Shown here: positions 17,049-26,389 of the stretch, one piece after another
Layout of the letters: each line of letters opens with the position of its first letter
Numbering within the stretch: position 1 is the stretch's first letter
Assembly: GCF_023721815.1 (NCBI RefSeq)
Contig: NZ_JAMDLI010000001.1
Coordinates: forward strand, 1 to 64,000
Reading direction: 5' to 3'
DNA: 64,000 bases
Origin: Pleomorphomonas sp. JP5
GTDB lineage: Bacteria; Pseudomonadota; Alphaproteobacteria; Rhizobiales; Pleomorphomonadaceae
Translations under genes and position numbers: made by a program
The notes under the pieces: generated by a model
Told to the model about the DNA's origin: nothing
Databases searched by the model: none
What the model saw: only the letters and a program-made list of their open reading frames with translations

Positions 17049-17688
17049 GTTCATCACCTTCGAGGGAGGTGAGGGCACAGGCAAATCGACGCAGTCGAAG
17101 CGCCTCGCGGCGGCTCTCGAGGCGCGTGGCCTCGATGTGGTCCTGACACGCGAGCCCGGCGGATCGCCTGCGGCCGAGACCATTCGCGGCCTTCTGCTGT
17201 CTGGTCGGGCCAAGCCCCTTGGGGTGCTGGGCGAGGCCTATCTCTTCGCCGCCGCCCGTATCGACCACGTCGCCGAGTTGATCGAGCCGGCGCTCGGCCG
17301 AGGTGCCTTTGTGATTTGCGATCGCTTCGCCGACTCGAGCCGGGTCTATCAGGGCACCGCCGGCGGGCTGCCCGCGGATGTCGTCGATGGACTCATCGAC
17401 GCCGCCATCGGAGCAACGATTCCCGATCTCACAGTCGTCATCGATGTGCCCGTTTCGGTCGGTCTCGCCCGCGTGGGGCATCGTTCCGAGGGAGCCGATC
17501 GCTTCGAAAGCGACGCGGTGGCCACCCATGAGGCGAGGCGGCAGGGATTCCTCGCTCTCGCCGATCGGTTTCCGGAGCGCTGCTTCGTCGTGGACGGAAG
17601 CCGTGACAAGGATGAGGTATCCGCCGAGATCCTGGCGCTGGTGACGAACCGGTTCGGGCTCGACGGGGAGGACACCCGTGGCGATTGA
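17029..17688 (+). CDS. tmk: Thymidylate kinase
   Basis: 219 aa dTMP kinase, the step to dTDP for DNA synthesis. P-loop GGEGTGKST (13-21), TREPGGSPAAE, the DRF motif (CDRFADSSRVYQG) and a LID region (GHRSEGADRFE) are all seen. The GTG start at 17029 lies inside the previous gene (20-nt overlap), and the 3' end overlaps holB by 11 nt, so the three are co-transcribed. Confidence 0.94.
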   Translation: MGGTRGRFITFEGGEGTGKSTQSKRLAAALEARGLDVVLTREPGGSPAAETIRGLLLSGRAKPLGVLGEAYLFAAARIDHVAELIEPALGRGAFVICDRFADSSRVYQGTAGGLPADVVDGLIDAAIGATIPDLTVVIDVPVSVGLARVGHRSEGADRFESDAVATHEARRQGFLALADRFPERCFVVDGSRDKDEVSAEILALVTNRFGLDGEDTRGD

Positions 17689-18730
17689 GGACGATCGCGC
17701 CAGTGAAGCCGATTGGCTGGAGGGGCTGCCGTTGCCGCGCGAGCAGACGGAGTTGATCGGGCACTCCGCCGCCGCCGCCGAGTTGCACGAAGGCTACGCG
17801 GGGGGGCGCTTGCACCACGCCATCTTGCTGACCGGCCCCAAGGGCATCGGCAAGGCGACACTGGCCTTTCGCTTCGCCCGCTTCGTGTTGAGCTATCCCA
17901 ACCCTGCGGGTGCGCCGCCTCCGACCTCCGGTCTGCTGCCGGCCGACGAGCGCGTTGCTGCTATGGTGTCTACCGGCGCCCATCCCAACCTCCTGCATCT
18001 TCGTCGTCCCTGGGACGAGAAGGCAAAGAAGGTCAAGACCCAGCTCACCGTGGACGAAATCCGCAAGACTGTGAGTTTCTTCGGCAATGCGGCCGGTGTT
18101 GACGGCTATCGCATCGCCATCGTCGATGCCGCCGACGATATGAACGTCTCCGCGGCCAATGCGCTGCTCAAGATGCTGGAAGAGCCGCCGAAACGGTCGC
18201 TGTTCCTGGTCCTCTCCCACGCACCGGGCCGTCTGCTGCCGACCATTCGGTCGCGTTGCCGTCGTCTCTCCCTCGATCCGCTTGCCCCGGACGATCTGGA
18301 CGCGGCTCTCACGTCCCTTGGCCTGACGGTCGCCGAAGGCGACAAGCCGGCACTGGCCGCACTGGCCGAAGGGTCGGTGCGCCGGGCGATCGAGTGCATC
18401 GAAAACGATGGGCTTGAGATCTATCGCCTGTTCCGCTCGCTCGCCGATGGTTTTCCGCGCCTCGACCGCCCCCGCCTCTACCGCTTCGCCGACGCGGTGG
18501 CGGGGCGCAAGGGATCCGATAGCTTCGATCTCTGTGCCGATCTTGCCCGCGGCTGGCTGTCCGAGCATATGCGCCTGACGCTGCGGAGCGGCGTCGATCG
18601 GCTCAATGGCTATTCCGTTGCCTGGGAAACGGTGAACCGCATCGTCGCCGAGACCGACGGCATCAACCTCGATCGCCGGCAGGCGGTGATTTCGTTGATG
18701 CAAAGCCTTGCGGGATGCGTAGCTAAGTAG
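17678..18730 (+). CDS. holB: DNA polymerase III delta-prime subunit
   Basis: 350 aa AAA+ clamp-loader subunit. It has the P-loop-like GPKGIGKATLAF, the sensor regions (NALLKMLEEPPKRSLFLVLSH) and the SRC-type motif TIRSRCRRLSL that acts in trans on the gamma/tau ATP sites. The zinc cysteines of E. coli delta-prime are absent. GTG start inside the tmk end. Typical position between tmk and metG in this order. Confidence 0.92.
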   Translation: MAIEDDRASEADWLEGLPLPREQTELIGHSAAAAELHEGYAGGRLHHAILLTGPKGIGKATLAFRFARFVLSYPNPAGAPPPTSGLLPADERVAAMVSTGAHPNLLHLRRPWDEKAKKVKTQLTVDEIRKTVSFFGNAAGVDGYRIAIVDAADDMNVSAANALLKMLEEPPKRSLFLVLSHAPGRLLPTIRSRCRRLSLDPLAPDDLDAALTSLGLTVAEGDKPALAALAEGSVRRAIECIENDGLEIYRLFRSLADGFPRLDRPRLYRFADAVAGRKGSDSFDLCADLARGWLSEHMRLTLRSGVDRLNGYSVAWETVNRIVAETDGINLDRRQAVISLMQSLAGCVAK

Positions 18731-18817
18731 CTATTCACAGAGGTGTGCCGTCGGCGTTCCTTTCGGACACGTCCTGTGACCTTCCGTCCGGCACCATCGA
18801 AACCCTGAAGCGAACTC

Positions 18818-20362
18818 ATGAAACCGACGTTCTACATCACGACCGCGATCAGCTACCCCAATGGGGCTCCTCACATCGGCCATGCCTATGAGGCGATGGC
18901 GACCGACGTGATGGCGCGGTTCATGCGGCTCGACGGCCATGATGTGCGTTTCCTGACGGGCACCGACGAACACGGCATCAAGATGCTGCAGACGGCGCGC
19001 AAGGAGGGCATTACCGCCCGAGAACTCGCCGATCGCAACTCGGCCCGTTTCCAGGAGATGGCCCGTCTCCTGAATCTGTCCAACGACGACTTCATCCGCA
19101 CAAGCGAGGAGCGCCACCGCATTGCCTGCCAGGCGATCTGGAAGGCGATGGAGAAGAACGGCGACATCTATCTCAACAAGTATGCCGGTTGGTATTCGGT
19201 GCGCGACGAAGCCTATTACGGCGAAGAAGAGACTGTCGTCTCCGACGACGGAATCCGCTTCGGTCCGCAAGGCACGCCTGTCGAATGGGTGGAGGAGGAA
19301 AGCTATTTCTTCCGTCTCAGCGCCTATCAGGACAAGCTCCTGAAGCTCTACGAGGAACAGCCGGACTTCATCGGTCCCGACGAGCGCCGTAACGAGGTGA
19401 TGAGCTTCGTCAAGGGTGGTCTCAAGGATCTGTCCATCTCGCGCACCACCTTCGATTGGGGCATTCCGGTGCCGGGCAACGACAAGCACGTCATGTACGT
19501 GTGGGTCGACGCGCTGACCAACTACATCACGGCGCTCGGCTATCCGAACGTCGAAGGCGAGCTGTTCCAGAAATACTGGCCGGCGCTGCACATCATCGGC
19601 AAGGACATCGTCCGCTTCCACACCGTCTACTGGCCGGCCTTCCTGATGAGCGCCGGCGTGCCGCTGCCGAAGCGCGTTTTCGCCCACGGCTTCCTGTTCA
19701 ACCGCGGCGAGAAGATGTCGAAGTCGCTCGGCAACGTCGTTGGACCGAAGGAGATGGTCGATGCCTATGGCCTCGATCCGGTACGCTATTTCTTCCTGCG
19801 TGAGGTTTCCTTCGGTCAAGATGGCAACTACAGCCATGAGGCGATCGTCGGGCGGATGAACTCCGATCTCGCCAACAACCTTGGCAATCTCGCGCAGCGC
19901 TCTCTGTCGATGATCGCCAAGAACCTCGGCGGCGTTCTGCCGACGCCGGGGCCGTTGACCGATGCCGACCGGACGATCCTTGCGAGCGTCTATGGCCTGC
20001 TGCCGGTTTGCCGCGAGGCCATAGCGGGGCAGCAGATCCACCAGATGCTAAATGCCATCTGGGGCGTGCTTGGCGAAGCCAACCGCTACTTCGACGCCGA
20101 GGCGCCGTGGACGGTCCGCAAGACCGACGAGGCGCGCTTTGCCACCATCATGTGGGTGACGGCGGAACTGCTGCGCAATGTCGCCATCCTGATCCAGCCG
20201 GTGATGCCGACGTCGATGGAAAAGCTGCTCGATCTTCTGGCCGTACCGGCGGATCGACGCGCCTTCGATAGTCTGGGCGAGGGCGCTGCTCTCGCTGGTG
20301 GGGTCGAGTTGCCGGCGCCGGTCGGCATCTTCCCGCGGTACGTGGAAAAGGCGGCCGACTGA
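18818..20362 (+). CDS. metG: Methionyl-tRNA synthetase
   Basis: 514 aa class I synthetase charging Met onto initiator and elongator tRNA. The HIGH motif appears as [10 protein letters not shown] near the start and KMSKS as [10 protein letters not shown]. The connective peptide lacks zinc-knuckle cysteines ([11 protein letters not shown] followed directly by helices), placing it with the short zinc-free MetRS type. No C-terminal dimerisation tRNA-binding domain. It is 87 bp after holB, and a strong hairpin follows its stop codon. Confidence 0.96.
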   Translation: MKPTFYITTAISYPNGAPHIGHAYEAMATDVMARFMRLDGHDVRFLTGTDEHGIKMLQTARKEGITARELADRNSARFQEMARLLNLSNDDFIRTSEERHRIACQAIWKAMEKNGDIYLNKYAGWYSVRDEAYYGEEETVVSDDGIRFGPQGTPVEWVEEESYFFRLSAYQDKLLKLYEEQPDFIGPDERRNEVMSFVKGGLKDLSISRTTFDWGIPVPGNDKHVMYVWVDALTNYITALGYPNVEGELFQKYWPALHIIGKDIVRFHTVYWPAFLMSAGVPLPKRVFAHGFLFNRGEKMSKSLGNVVGPKEMVDAYGLDPVRYFFLREVSFGQDGNYSHEAIVGRMNSDLANNLGNLAQRSLSMIAKNLGGVLPTPGPLTDADRTILASVYGLLPVCREAIAGQQIHQMLNAIWGVLGEANRYFDAEAPWTVRKTDEARFATIMWVTAELLRNVAILIQPVMPTSMEKLLDLLAVPADRRAFDSLGEGAALAGGVELPAPVGIFPRYVEKAAD

Positions 20363-20377
20363 CGTCGCCCCGCGTGA

Positions 20378-20404
20378 GTTCCCGGGCGAAGTGCGCCCGG
20401 GAAC
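20378..20404 (+). terminator. Hairpin after metG
   Basis: Perfect 11-bp GC-rich stem (20378-20388 with 20394-20404) and 5-nt loop, 16 bp past the metG stop. There is no T tract, so termination may need Rho or the hairpin may protect the 3' end of the transcript. Confidence 0.55.
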
Positions 20405-20565
20405 GCCCGTTGAACGAGGCAAAGCCGCCATTGAAGGCATTGGCGCAATGTTTGTGCAGCGCTTGCCGGAGGGTTGGGCGGTCGTCCGCTTGACAGCGCG
20501 ATAAGCAGAATTTCTGATGGCCTCACCGGGCGGCGTAGCCCCCGAAGGCAATCTCAGGTTCTCAA

Positions 20566-21744
20566 ATGCCTCAATATGATGTCGTGATCGTCGGCGGCGC
20601 CGTTACGGGGTCGTCGGCTGCCTATCATCTTGCCGCCAACCCCGATTTCTCCGGCAAGGTGCTGGTCCTCGAAAAGGATCCTTCCTATCGCAAATGCGCA
20701 TCCGCCTTGTCGGCTGCCTCGATCCGCCAGCAGTTTTCGACAGCGGTGAACATCAAGATCTCCCTCTATGGACTTGAGTTCATTCGAAACATAGGCGACC
20801 TGCTTGAGGTCGACGGCGACAGGCCGGACATCGGATTTCACGAGGATGGCTATCTGTTTCTTGCCACGGACGCCGGGCGGGACACGCTGGCGGAAAACCA
20901 CAAGCTGCAGGTCGAGCTGGGCGCCGATATCGCTTTTCTGGAACCGGAAACGCTTTCCACCGCCTTTCCCTGGCTCAGCGTCGACGACCTCTCGGCCGGT
21001 TGCTACGGCCGGAGCGGCGAGGGGTGGTTTGACGGCTATGGAATGATGCAGGCCTTTCGTCGGAAGGCGCGATCGCTTGGTGTGGAGTACCGCCCGGCGC
21101 GCGCCGCCGCCGTCGAAGTTACGAATGGCAAGGCGGTCGGCGTTCGTCTCGAAGACGGCGAGTTGATCTCCGCCGGCACGGTGATCAACGCCTCCGGCGC
21201 CGATGGCCGCAAGCTGGCTGCCACGGCGGGCATCGACATCCCCATTGAGGTGAAGAAGAGGATGATCTTCACCTTCAAGGCGGAAGATCGGATCGAGCGT
21301 TGCCCGCTCCTGATCGACCCCAATGGCACCTATGTACGTGGCGACAGTGATGGCTTCATCTGCGGTTGGGCGCCGTCGGCCGAGGACGATCCCGAGGTCG
21401 AGGACGATTTCGACGTCGACTGGAATCTGTTCGAGGATCACATCTGGCCGACGATCGCGACCCGCGTGCCCGCCTTCGAACGCATCAAGCCTGGCGCTGC
21501 CTGGGCAGGTTATTACGACATGTGCGCCCACGACGACAACGTGCTGCTTGGCGCCATGCCGGAACTGCCTAACTTCCTGCTCGCCAACGGTTTTTCCGGC
21601 CACGGATTGCAACAGGCGCCGGCCGTGGGCAGGGGGCTCGGCGAACTCGTCGTCTATGGCGGCTACCGCAGCCTCGATCTTTCGGAACTATCGCCAACGC
21701 GTGTCCGCGATGGGCGACAGGTCAGAGAAAAAAACATCGTATGA
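20566..21744 (+). CDS. FAD-dependent oxidoreductase (DAO/glycine oxidase family)
   Basis: 392 aa. The FAD dinucleotide motif lies at the N-terminus (YDVVIVGGAVTGSSAAYHL) with the acid-ending strand VLVLEKDPSY, and the C-terminal FAD contact reads FLLANGFSGHGLQQAPAVG. The fold is that of DadA/sarcosine-oxidase/FOXRED1-like enzymes that oxidise C-N bonds of amines or amino acids. The substrate cannot be told. Stand-alone gene with its own likely terminator. Confidence 0.85.
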   Translation: MPQYDVVIVGGAVTGSSAAYHLAANPDFSGKVLVLEKDPSYRKCASALSAASIRQQFSTAVNIKISLYGLEFIRNIGDLLEVDGDRPDIGFHEDGYLFLATDAGRDTLAENHKLQVELGADIAFLEPETLSTAFPWLSVDDLSAGCYGRSGEGWFDGYGMMQAFRRKARSLGVEYRPARAAAVEVTNGKAVGVRLEDGELISAGTVINASGADGRKLAATAGIDIPIEVKKRMIFTFKAEDRIERCPLLIDPNGTYVRGDSDGFICGWAPSAEDDPEVEDDFDVDWNLFEDHIWPTIATRVPAFERIKPGAAWAGYYDMCAHDDNVLLGAMPELPNFLLANGFSGHGLQQAPAVGRGLGELVVYGGYRSLDLSELSPTRVRDGRQVREKNIV

Positions 21745-21751
21745 ATGGAAA

Positions 21752-21776
21752 GGCCGGCGGCTTGGTCCCGCCGGCC
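21752..21776. terminator. Terminator hairpin after the FAD oxidoreductase
   Basis: Perfect 9-bp stem GGCCGGCGG/CCGCCGGCC with 7-nt loop, 7 bp past the stop codon. On the minus strand it is followed by TTTCC, so it could also serve the small convergent gene. Confidence 0.6.
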
Positions 21777-21832
21777 CTCGTTCCGCCCTTCGATCGGTCC
21801 AACGGCCGCGCCGGGCGGACTCGATGCGTCGA

Positions 21833-22021
21833 TCAGTCGCCTGCGGTATCGCGCCGGGGCAGACGATGCCACCAACGCGCCAACTGCCGGCGGGCAGCGT
21901 GAATCTGGACGGCAAGCGGGGCCGCGGTGTCGTAGAACTGCCGGTCAGCTTCGGCGGTATGCGTCTGCCTTGGCCGGCGGAGACCGTCGCGGGCGATGAT
22001 GAACGTCAGGATGTCTTGCAT
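21833..22021 (-). CDS. Small hypothetical protein
   Basis: 62 aa, not recognised. Translation starting MQDILTFIIARDGLRRP is basic and amphipathic (RQLARWWHRLPRRDT near the end), without signal peptide. Support for it being real: GGAGG ribosome site 7 nt before the ATG, coding-like composition, and a palindrome in its presumed promoter. It could act as a small regulatory or membrane-associated protein, but nothing in the sequence settles that. Confidence 0.5.
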   Translation of the reverse strand: MQDILTFIIARDGLRRPRQTHTAEADRQFYDTAAPLAVQIHAARRQLARWWHRLPRRDTAGD

Positions 22022-22098
22022 GGTCGCCTCCGGTGATTGCCGGAGAAGCATATAGGCGCCCGGAAAAACGATTCATATTGCCCGCTTTCGCAAGCCAT

Positions 22099-22114
22099 CG
22101 TTCAAAATTGAACG
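22099..22114. promoter_or_regulatory. Candidate operator upstream of the small gene
   Basis: CGTTCAA-AA-TTGAACG, a perfect 7-bp inverted repeat with 2-bp spacer, 78 bp before the small minus-strand gene. The symmetry and AT-rich centre are typical for dimeric repressors (TetR/MarR size). No assignment. Confidence 0.4.
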
Positions 22115-22119
22115 ACTGC

Positions 22120-22156
22120 CAAGATCGGTCCGCCATCATGGTGACGGACCGTCTTG
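22120..22156 (-). terminator. Hairpin after the luciferase-like monooxygenase gene
   Basis: Inverted repeat CAAGA...CGGTCCG / CGGACCG...TCTTG just beyond the minus-strand stop at 22168. Long interrupted stem, no T run. Probable transcript end. Confidence 0.45.
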
Positions 22157-22167
22157 AAGGAGGAAGG

Positions 22168-23196
22168 TCAGGCGGTGCCGCCGTTCACTGCCGGCTTCAC
22201 CTTGTTCCCCAGCAGTTCAATCGAATGCAGCGCTGCGGCGTGCGGCAGCTCCTGACCTTGCAGCAGCAAGGTGATGCGGTCGATGCCGCCGAGCGACTCG
22301 TTGACGTGGCGGATCTTGGCGACGATCTCGTCGGGGCTGCCGATCATCAGCGCACCCGTCGGCCCGCGTAGCGCGTCATACTGGGCGCGCGTGGTCGGCC
22401 CCCAGCCACGTTCCCGCCCGATCTTCGAAAAGGTCCGCTCATAGCCCGGCCAATAGATATCGGCGGCTTCTTCGGATGTGTCGGCGAGAAAGCCCACCGC
22501 GTGAACGCCGACGCTGAGCGTCTCGGGTGGGTGACCGGCCTCGGCGCCCGCCCTGCGGTAGAGATCGATCAGGGGGCGGAACCGGTGCGGCTCGCCGCCG
22601 ATGATGGCGACGACCAGCGGTAGCCCCAGGAGGCCGGCGCGAGCGAAGGAAGCCGGTGTTCCGCCGACTCCGATGCGAACCGGCAACTGCTTCTGCACCG
22701 GCCGGGGGTAGACGCCCTGACCGTTCAGTGCCGCCCGATGCTCGCCCGACCAGGTCACGTTGACGTTGTCGCGGATGGTCAGCAGCAGATCGAGCTTCTC
22801 GCTGAACAGTTCATCGTAATTTCTGAGATCGAAGCCGAACAGCGGGTAGGACTCGATGAACGAACCACGCCCGACGATGATTTCGGCCCGGCCGTTGGAT
22901 ATCAGGTCCAGCGTGGCGAACTGCTGGAACACCCGCACCGGATCGTCGGAACTCAGCACTGTGACGGCGCTTGCGAGGCGGATGGTTTTCGTTCGCGCGG
23001 CGGCGGCGGCCAGAATGACCGCCGGGGCCGAGGCGAGATACTCCTCGCGATGATGCTCGCCGATGGCGAAGACGTCGAGCCCGGCGGCCTCCGCCGTTTC
23101 AATCTCTTCGAGAAGACGCGCCATGCGCTCGGCGTCGCCGGTCTTGCTGGCGGGAGTCCAGGTGGTCGAAACGAAGCTGTCGATGCCGAATTCCAT
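22168..23196 (-). CDS. LLM-class flavin-dependent oxidoreductase
   Basis: 342 aa bacterial luciferase-like monooxygenase (F420/FMN TIM barrel). Recognised by MEFGIDSFVSTTW, FAIGEHHREEYLASAP, TKTIRLASAVTVLSSDDPVR, GRAEIIVGRGSF and RIGVGGTPASFARAG. Start ATG 23196 has a GGGAA site; the open frame continues 16 codons upstream without a family match. Substrate unknown. It diverges from wrbA, another flavin protein, and both could answer to the same redox signal. Confidence 0.87.
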   Translation of the reverse strand: MEFGIDSFVSTTWTPASKTGDAERMARLLEEIETAEAAGLDVFAIGEHHREEYLASAPAVILAAAAARTKTIRLASAVTVLSSDDPVRVFQQFATLDLISNGRAEIIVGRGSFIESYPLFGFDLRNYDELFSEKLDLLLTIRDNVNVTWSGEHRAALNGQGVYPRPVQKQLPVRIGVGGTPASFARAGLLGLPLVVAIIGGEPHRFRPLIDLYRRAGAEAGHPPETLSVGVHAVGFLADTSEEAADIYWPGYERTFSKIGRERGWGPTTRAQYDALRGPTGALMIGSPDEIVAKIRHVNESLGGIDRITLLLQGQELPHAAALHSIELLGNKVKPAVNGGTA

Positions 23197-23412
23197 GGTC
23201 TGTTCCCGGGGTTGAGGAAAAGCGCCGACGTGAGGCGCAGACAACGATTTCGATCAATGTGGACACGTAAATGAACCGCCGAAAGGGGTTGATCGTTCAC
23301 CCTGAGTGGAAGATGTGTCGCCCATTACGTGACTTTGCGTAACCCGTTGGAGGATTAAGTTCAAGGCACCGCTTTCGCCGGCAGGGCCGGCTTTCATTGA
23401 GGATTGTTCAAT

Positions 23413-24012
23413 ATGGCCAAGGTGCTTGTGCTCTACTATTCTGCTTACGGACACATCGAGACGATGGCCAACGCCGTTGCCGAGGGGGCTCGCTCGACTG
23501 GCGCCACGGTCGATGTGAAGCGCGTGCCGGAGCTGGTCCCCGAGGATGTCGCCAAGGCCTCCTACTACAAGGTCGACCAGGCGGCTCCCATCGCCAAGCC
23601 GGACGAACTGGCCGATTACGACGCCATCATCGTCGGTGCGGGCACCCGCTACGGCACCGTCGCCTCGCAGATGCGCAATTTCCTCGACCAGACGGGCGGG
23701 TTGTGGGCCCAGGGCAAGCTGGTCGGTAAGGTTGCCTCGGCCTTCACCTCTTCGGCCACTCAGCATGGCGGTCAGGAATCGACCATTCTCGGCCTGATTC
23801 CGACCTTCCTGCACCATGGCATGGCCTACGTCGGCCTTCCCTATGCCTTCCAGGGGCAGATGGGCGTCGAGGCCGTCAAGGGCGGATCGCCCTACGGTGC
23901 CTCCACGATCACCGACGGTGACGGTTCGCGCCAGCCGTCCGAGATCGAGCTGGAGGCGGCGCGCTATCAGGGCGCCCACGTCGCCAAGATCGCGGCCAAG
24001 CTTTTCGGCTGA
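23413..24012 (+). CDS. wrbA: NAD(P)H:quinone oxidoreductase WrbA
   Basis: 199 aa flavodoxin-like tetrameric quinone reductase that carries out two-electron reduction of quinones. The FMN phosphate loop is [12 protein letters not shown]; other signatures are [24 protein letters not shown] and [16 protein letters not shown] 23413 has a GAGGA site; the TTG three codons upstream is less likely. A strong intrinsic terminator follows. Upstream (23331-23350) there are GTGAC/GTAAC repeats that may bind a redox regulator. Confidence 0.93.
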   Translation: MAKVLVLYYSAYGHIETMANAVAEGARSTGATVDVKRVPELVPEDVAKASYYKVDQAAPIAKPDELADYDAIIVGAGTRYGTVASQMRNFLDQTGGLWAQGKLVGKVASAFTSSATQHGGQESTILGLIPTFLHHGMAYVGLPYAFQGQMGVEAVKGGSPYGASTITDGDGSRQPSEIELEAARYQGAHVAKIAAKLFG

Positions 24013-24039
24013 TAGAATCCGTCTGCCTACAGCTGCTGC

Positions 24040-24065
24040 GCCCCGGAATCTCAGGATTCCGGGGC
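24040..24065 (+). terminator. Terminator of wrbA
   Basis: Perfect 11-bp stem GCCCCGGAATC/GATTCCGGGGC with a TCAG loop, followed by TTGTCTGTTTCTT. The loop contains the stop codon of the convergent acetyltransferase gene. Confidence 0.8.
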
Positions 24066-24620
24066 TTGTCTGTTTCTTGGGCGCGCGCGCTCATAGAGAC
24101 CGACCGGGGTTCCGTCCGTTCCGGCAATGACGGCGGCCTGCGTGTAGCCCGCCCGTTCCGCGAGCCGGATTGACGGCGCGTTCTGCGGCTCGATGATGCA
24201 GGTGGTGAGCGGGAAGCGCGCCACCTTGTCGGCCCAGGCAAGACAGGCGGCCAACGCCTCTCCAGCAAGTCCCTGGCCATGGGCGGACCGCACGAAGGCC
24301 CACCCCGCTTCCGGCAGACCCCTTACCGGCAAATCTATGGGGCGTTTGAAATCGGAGAAACCGATCTCGCCGACAAAGGCGCCGGTGTCCTTGCGTATGG
24401 TCGCCCAGAAGCCATAGCCCATGACGATCCAGTGGCCAGCATAACGCAGATAGCGCATCCAACTCTCATGCTCGGTCGCCGGTCGGTCGGAAATGAAGCG
24501 GGTCACCTCCGGATCGGCCCACATGGCCGAGAGGGCGGGAAAGTCTTCGCGGCGATGACCCCTCAAAATCAGCCGTTCGGTCTCGATCTCTGGCGCTCGT
24601 GTCCTTCGGCTCTGTGGCAT
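24051..24620 (-). CDS. GNAT family N-acetyltransferase (RimJ/RimL type)
   Basis: 189 aa. The order of motifs is that of ribosomal-protein-type GNATs: [19 protein letters not shown], then acetyl-CoA binding strands ([29 protein letters not shown]) and the C-terminal [13 protein letters not shown] motif. Acceptor unknown. It overlaps the wrbA terminator at its 3' end and diverges from nrdR. Confidence 0.85.
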   Translation of the reverse strand: MPQSRRTRAPEIETERLILRGHRREDFPALSAMWADPEVTRFISDRPATEHESWMRYLRYAGHWIVMGYGFWATIRKDTGAFVGEIGFSDFKRPIDLPVRGLPEAGWAFVRSAHGQGLAGEALAACLAWADKVARFPLTTCIIEPQNAPSIRLAERAGYTQAAVIAGTDGTPVGLYERARPRNRQAPES

Positions 24621-24677
24621 CGTCCACCCCGCATCGATATAGTGCCGCTTTATCAGATTCGACGGAGAGTGAGCCCC

Positions 24678-25136
24678 ATGCGGTGTCCTTATTGCGGCAA
24701 CGAAGACAGCCAGGTGAAGGACAGCCGCCCAACCGAGGACGGCACCGCCATCCGCCGACGCCGCGTCTGCATTGCCTGCGGCGGTCGTTTCACCACTTTC
24801 GAGCGCGTCCAGCTTCGCGAGCTGACCGTCATCAAACGGTCCGGCCGTCGCGTCCCCTTCGATCGGGACAAGTTGATGCGGTCCGTTCAGATCGCGCTTC
24901 GCAAGCGCCCGGTGGAAGGCGAGCGGGTCGAGCGTATGGTCAACGGCATCGTTCGCCAGCTCGAGAGCATGGGCGAAAGCGAAATCGATGCCGGCTTGAT
25001 CGGCCGGCTGGTCATGGAAGGCCTGAAGACGCTGGACGATGTCGCCTATGTTCGCTTCGCGTCCGTCTATCGCGACTTCCGCGAGGCCAAGGATTTCGAG
25101 AGCGTGCTCGGCGAGCTCAACGCCGACAGCGAGTGA
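24678..25136 (+). CDS. nrdR: Transcriptional repressor NrdR
   Basis: 152 aa. Zinc ribbon with two CxxC pairs ([17 protein letters not shown] and [12 protein letters not shown]), then an ATP-cone domain ([16 protein letters not shown]). NrdR senses dATP/ATP and represses ribonucleotide reductase genes by binding NrdR boxes. ATG 24678 begins the canonical MRCPYC start; the frame is open further upstream but that part overlaps the acetyltransferase. ribD begins 8 bp later, so the two are co-transcribed. Confidence 0.96.
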   Translation: MRCPYCGNEDSQVKDSRPTEDGTAIRRRRVCIACGGRFTTFERVQLRELTVIKRSGRRVPFDRDKLMRSVQIALRKRPVEGERVERMVNGIVRQLESMGESEIDAGLIGRLVMEGLKTLDDVAYVRFASVYRDFREAKDFESVLGELNADSE

Positions 25137-25144
25137 GGGCGGCG

Positions 25145-26338
25145 ATGACGGTGGCCCGAGGGCAACCGACCGAACTGGATCGACGCTTCATGGCTGCCGC
25201 CATTGCTCTTGGTTGGCGGAACGCAGGCGTCTCCCGGCCTCATCCCTCTGTCGGCGCCATTCTGGTGCGCAAGGCGCCCGACGGCTTCGAAGTGATCGCC
25301 CGCGCCGTCTCGCCGCCTGGTGGGCGGCCGCATGCGGAGACGCTGGTGTTGGCTGCGGCGGGTGCCAGAGCCCGTGGCGCCACGCTTTACGTGACGCTGG
25401 AGCCCTGCCTCAACGGTGGCCCCGCTCCATCCTGCGTCACCGCGCTGGTCAACGCCGGGGTCGCCCATGTGGTGGTCGGCATCGAGGATCCTGATCCTCG
25501 CTATTCCGGCCGCAGTCTGGCCATTCTGGAGCGGAATGGAATCAGGGTGACGAGTGGCGTGCATGCCGGGGAAGCGGCGTTGCTTCACGCCGGGCACATT
25601 GCCCGCTCGCGCCTCGACCGGCCGCACGTTCACCTCAGGCTCATGCTCAGCGCCGACGGCTGCGTCGAATGCACGGGCGAGGGTACGCGGCCGATCGCAT
25701 CGGCCGCCGCCCGCGCCCATGGCTTCGGACTGCGCCTTCTGCACGACGCCGTCATGGTCGGCAGCGGCACCATCGTTGCGGACGATCCTCGTCTCACGGC
25801 ACGTCTGCCGGGTTGCGAAGCGCGCTCTCCGGTGCGCGTGATCGTGGACGCAGAGGCCCGCACGCCGGTGAACTCCAATGTCGTGATGCTGGCTCGTACA
25901 TCGCCGACCTGGATCTTCGTCGCACCCGACGCCCCCGAGGAGCGGGTAAAGGCTCTGCTTCAGCGCGGCGTTCTGGTGCTGACCGCCGAGCGGGAGGCTT
26001 CCGGTCGTCTCGATCTGGCCGACGTGCTGTTCCAGATGGGCGGCCTCGGCATAGGCTCCGTGCTCGCCGAGGGCGGAGCTCGCCTGTCGCGGTCCCTGAT
26101 CGAAGCGGGGATGGTCGATGAGGCGACGGTGATCGCATCCGAGGAAACGACCGGTGGCGAGGTTCCCGAGCTTCCTTTGACCGAGCTGTCCGACCCCACT
26201 GCCTTCCGCATCGTCTCCGGCCGATCGTTTGGCAAAGACCGCCTGCTGCATCTTGCCCGCATCGACGGCCGGACATCGATTTATGACATTCGTCTACCCG
26301 TAAGGCCTATCCGGAGGCCTATTGCGGAACCTCTGTGA
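25145..26338 (+). CDS. ribD: Bifunctional riboflavin biosynthesis deaminase/reductase RibD
   Basis: 397 aa. N-terminal deaminase with zinc ligands in HAE and in PCLNGGPAPSC (same spacing as PCxxxGxxPPC), and C-terminal reductase (HLRLMLSADGCVE, VGSGTIVADDPRL, VLAEGGARL). It performs two successive steps from the GTP-derived pyrimidine towards riboflavin. In the deaminase the usual SHHGRTPPC loop is LNGGPAPSC, a mild deviation. It follows nrdR; ribE and the rest of the rib operon do not follow here, since uraD comes next. Confidence 0.93.
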   Translation: MTVARGQPTELDRRFMAAAIALGWRNAGVSRPHPSVGAILVRKAPDGFEVIARAVSPPGGRPHAETLVLAAAGARARGATLYVTLEPCLNGGPAPSCVTALVNAGVAHVVVGIEDPDPRYSGRSLAILERNGIRVTSGVHAGEAALLHAGHIARSRLDRPHVHLRLMLSADGCVECTGEGTRPIASAAARAHGFGLRLLHDAVMVGSGTIVADDPRLTARLPGCEARSPVRVIVDAEARTPVNSNVVMLARTSPTWIFVAPDAPEERVKALLQRGVLVLTAEREASGRLDLADVLFQMGGLGIGSVLAEGGARLSRSLIEAGMVDEATVIASEETTGGEVPELPLTELSDPTAFRIVSGRSFGKDRLLHLARIDGRTSIYDIRLPVRPIRRPIAEPL

Positions 26339-26389
26339 TTTTGCCAACCTCTTGCGGTTAATGATTTGTAAGCTCGAACGGGGACCGCG

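Noticed and set aside
20298-20504. Plus-strand frame across the end of metG and the following hairpin
   Set aside because: Runs through the metG 3' end in another frame and the terminator stem; not a gene.
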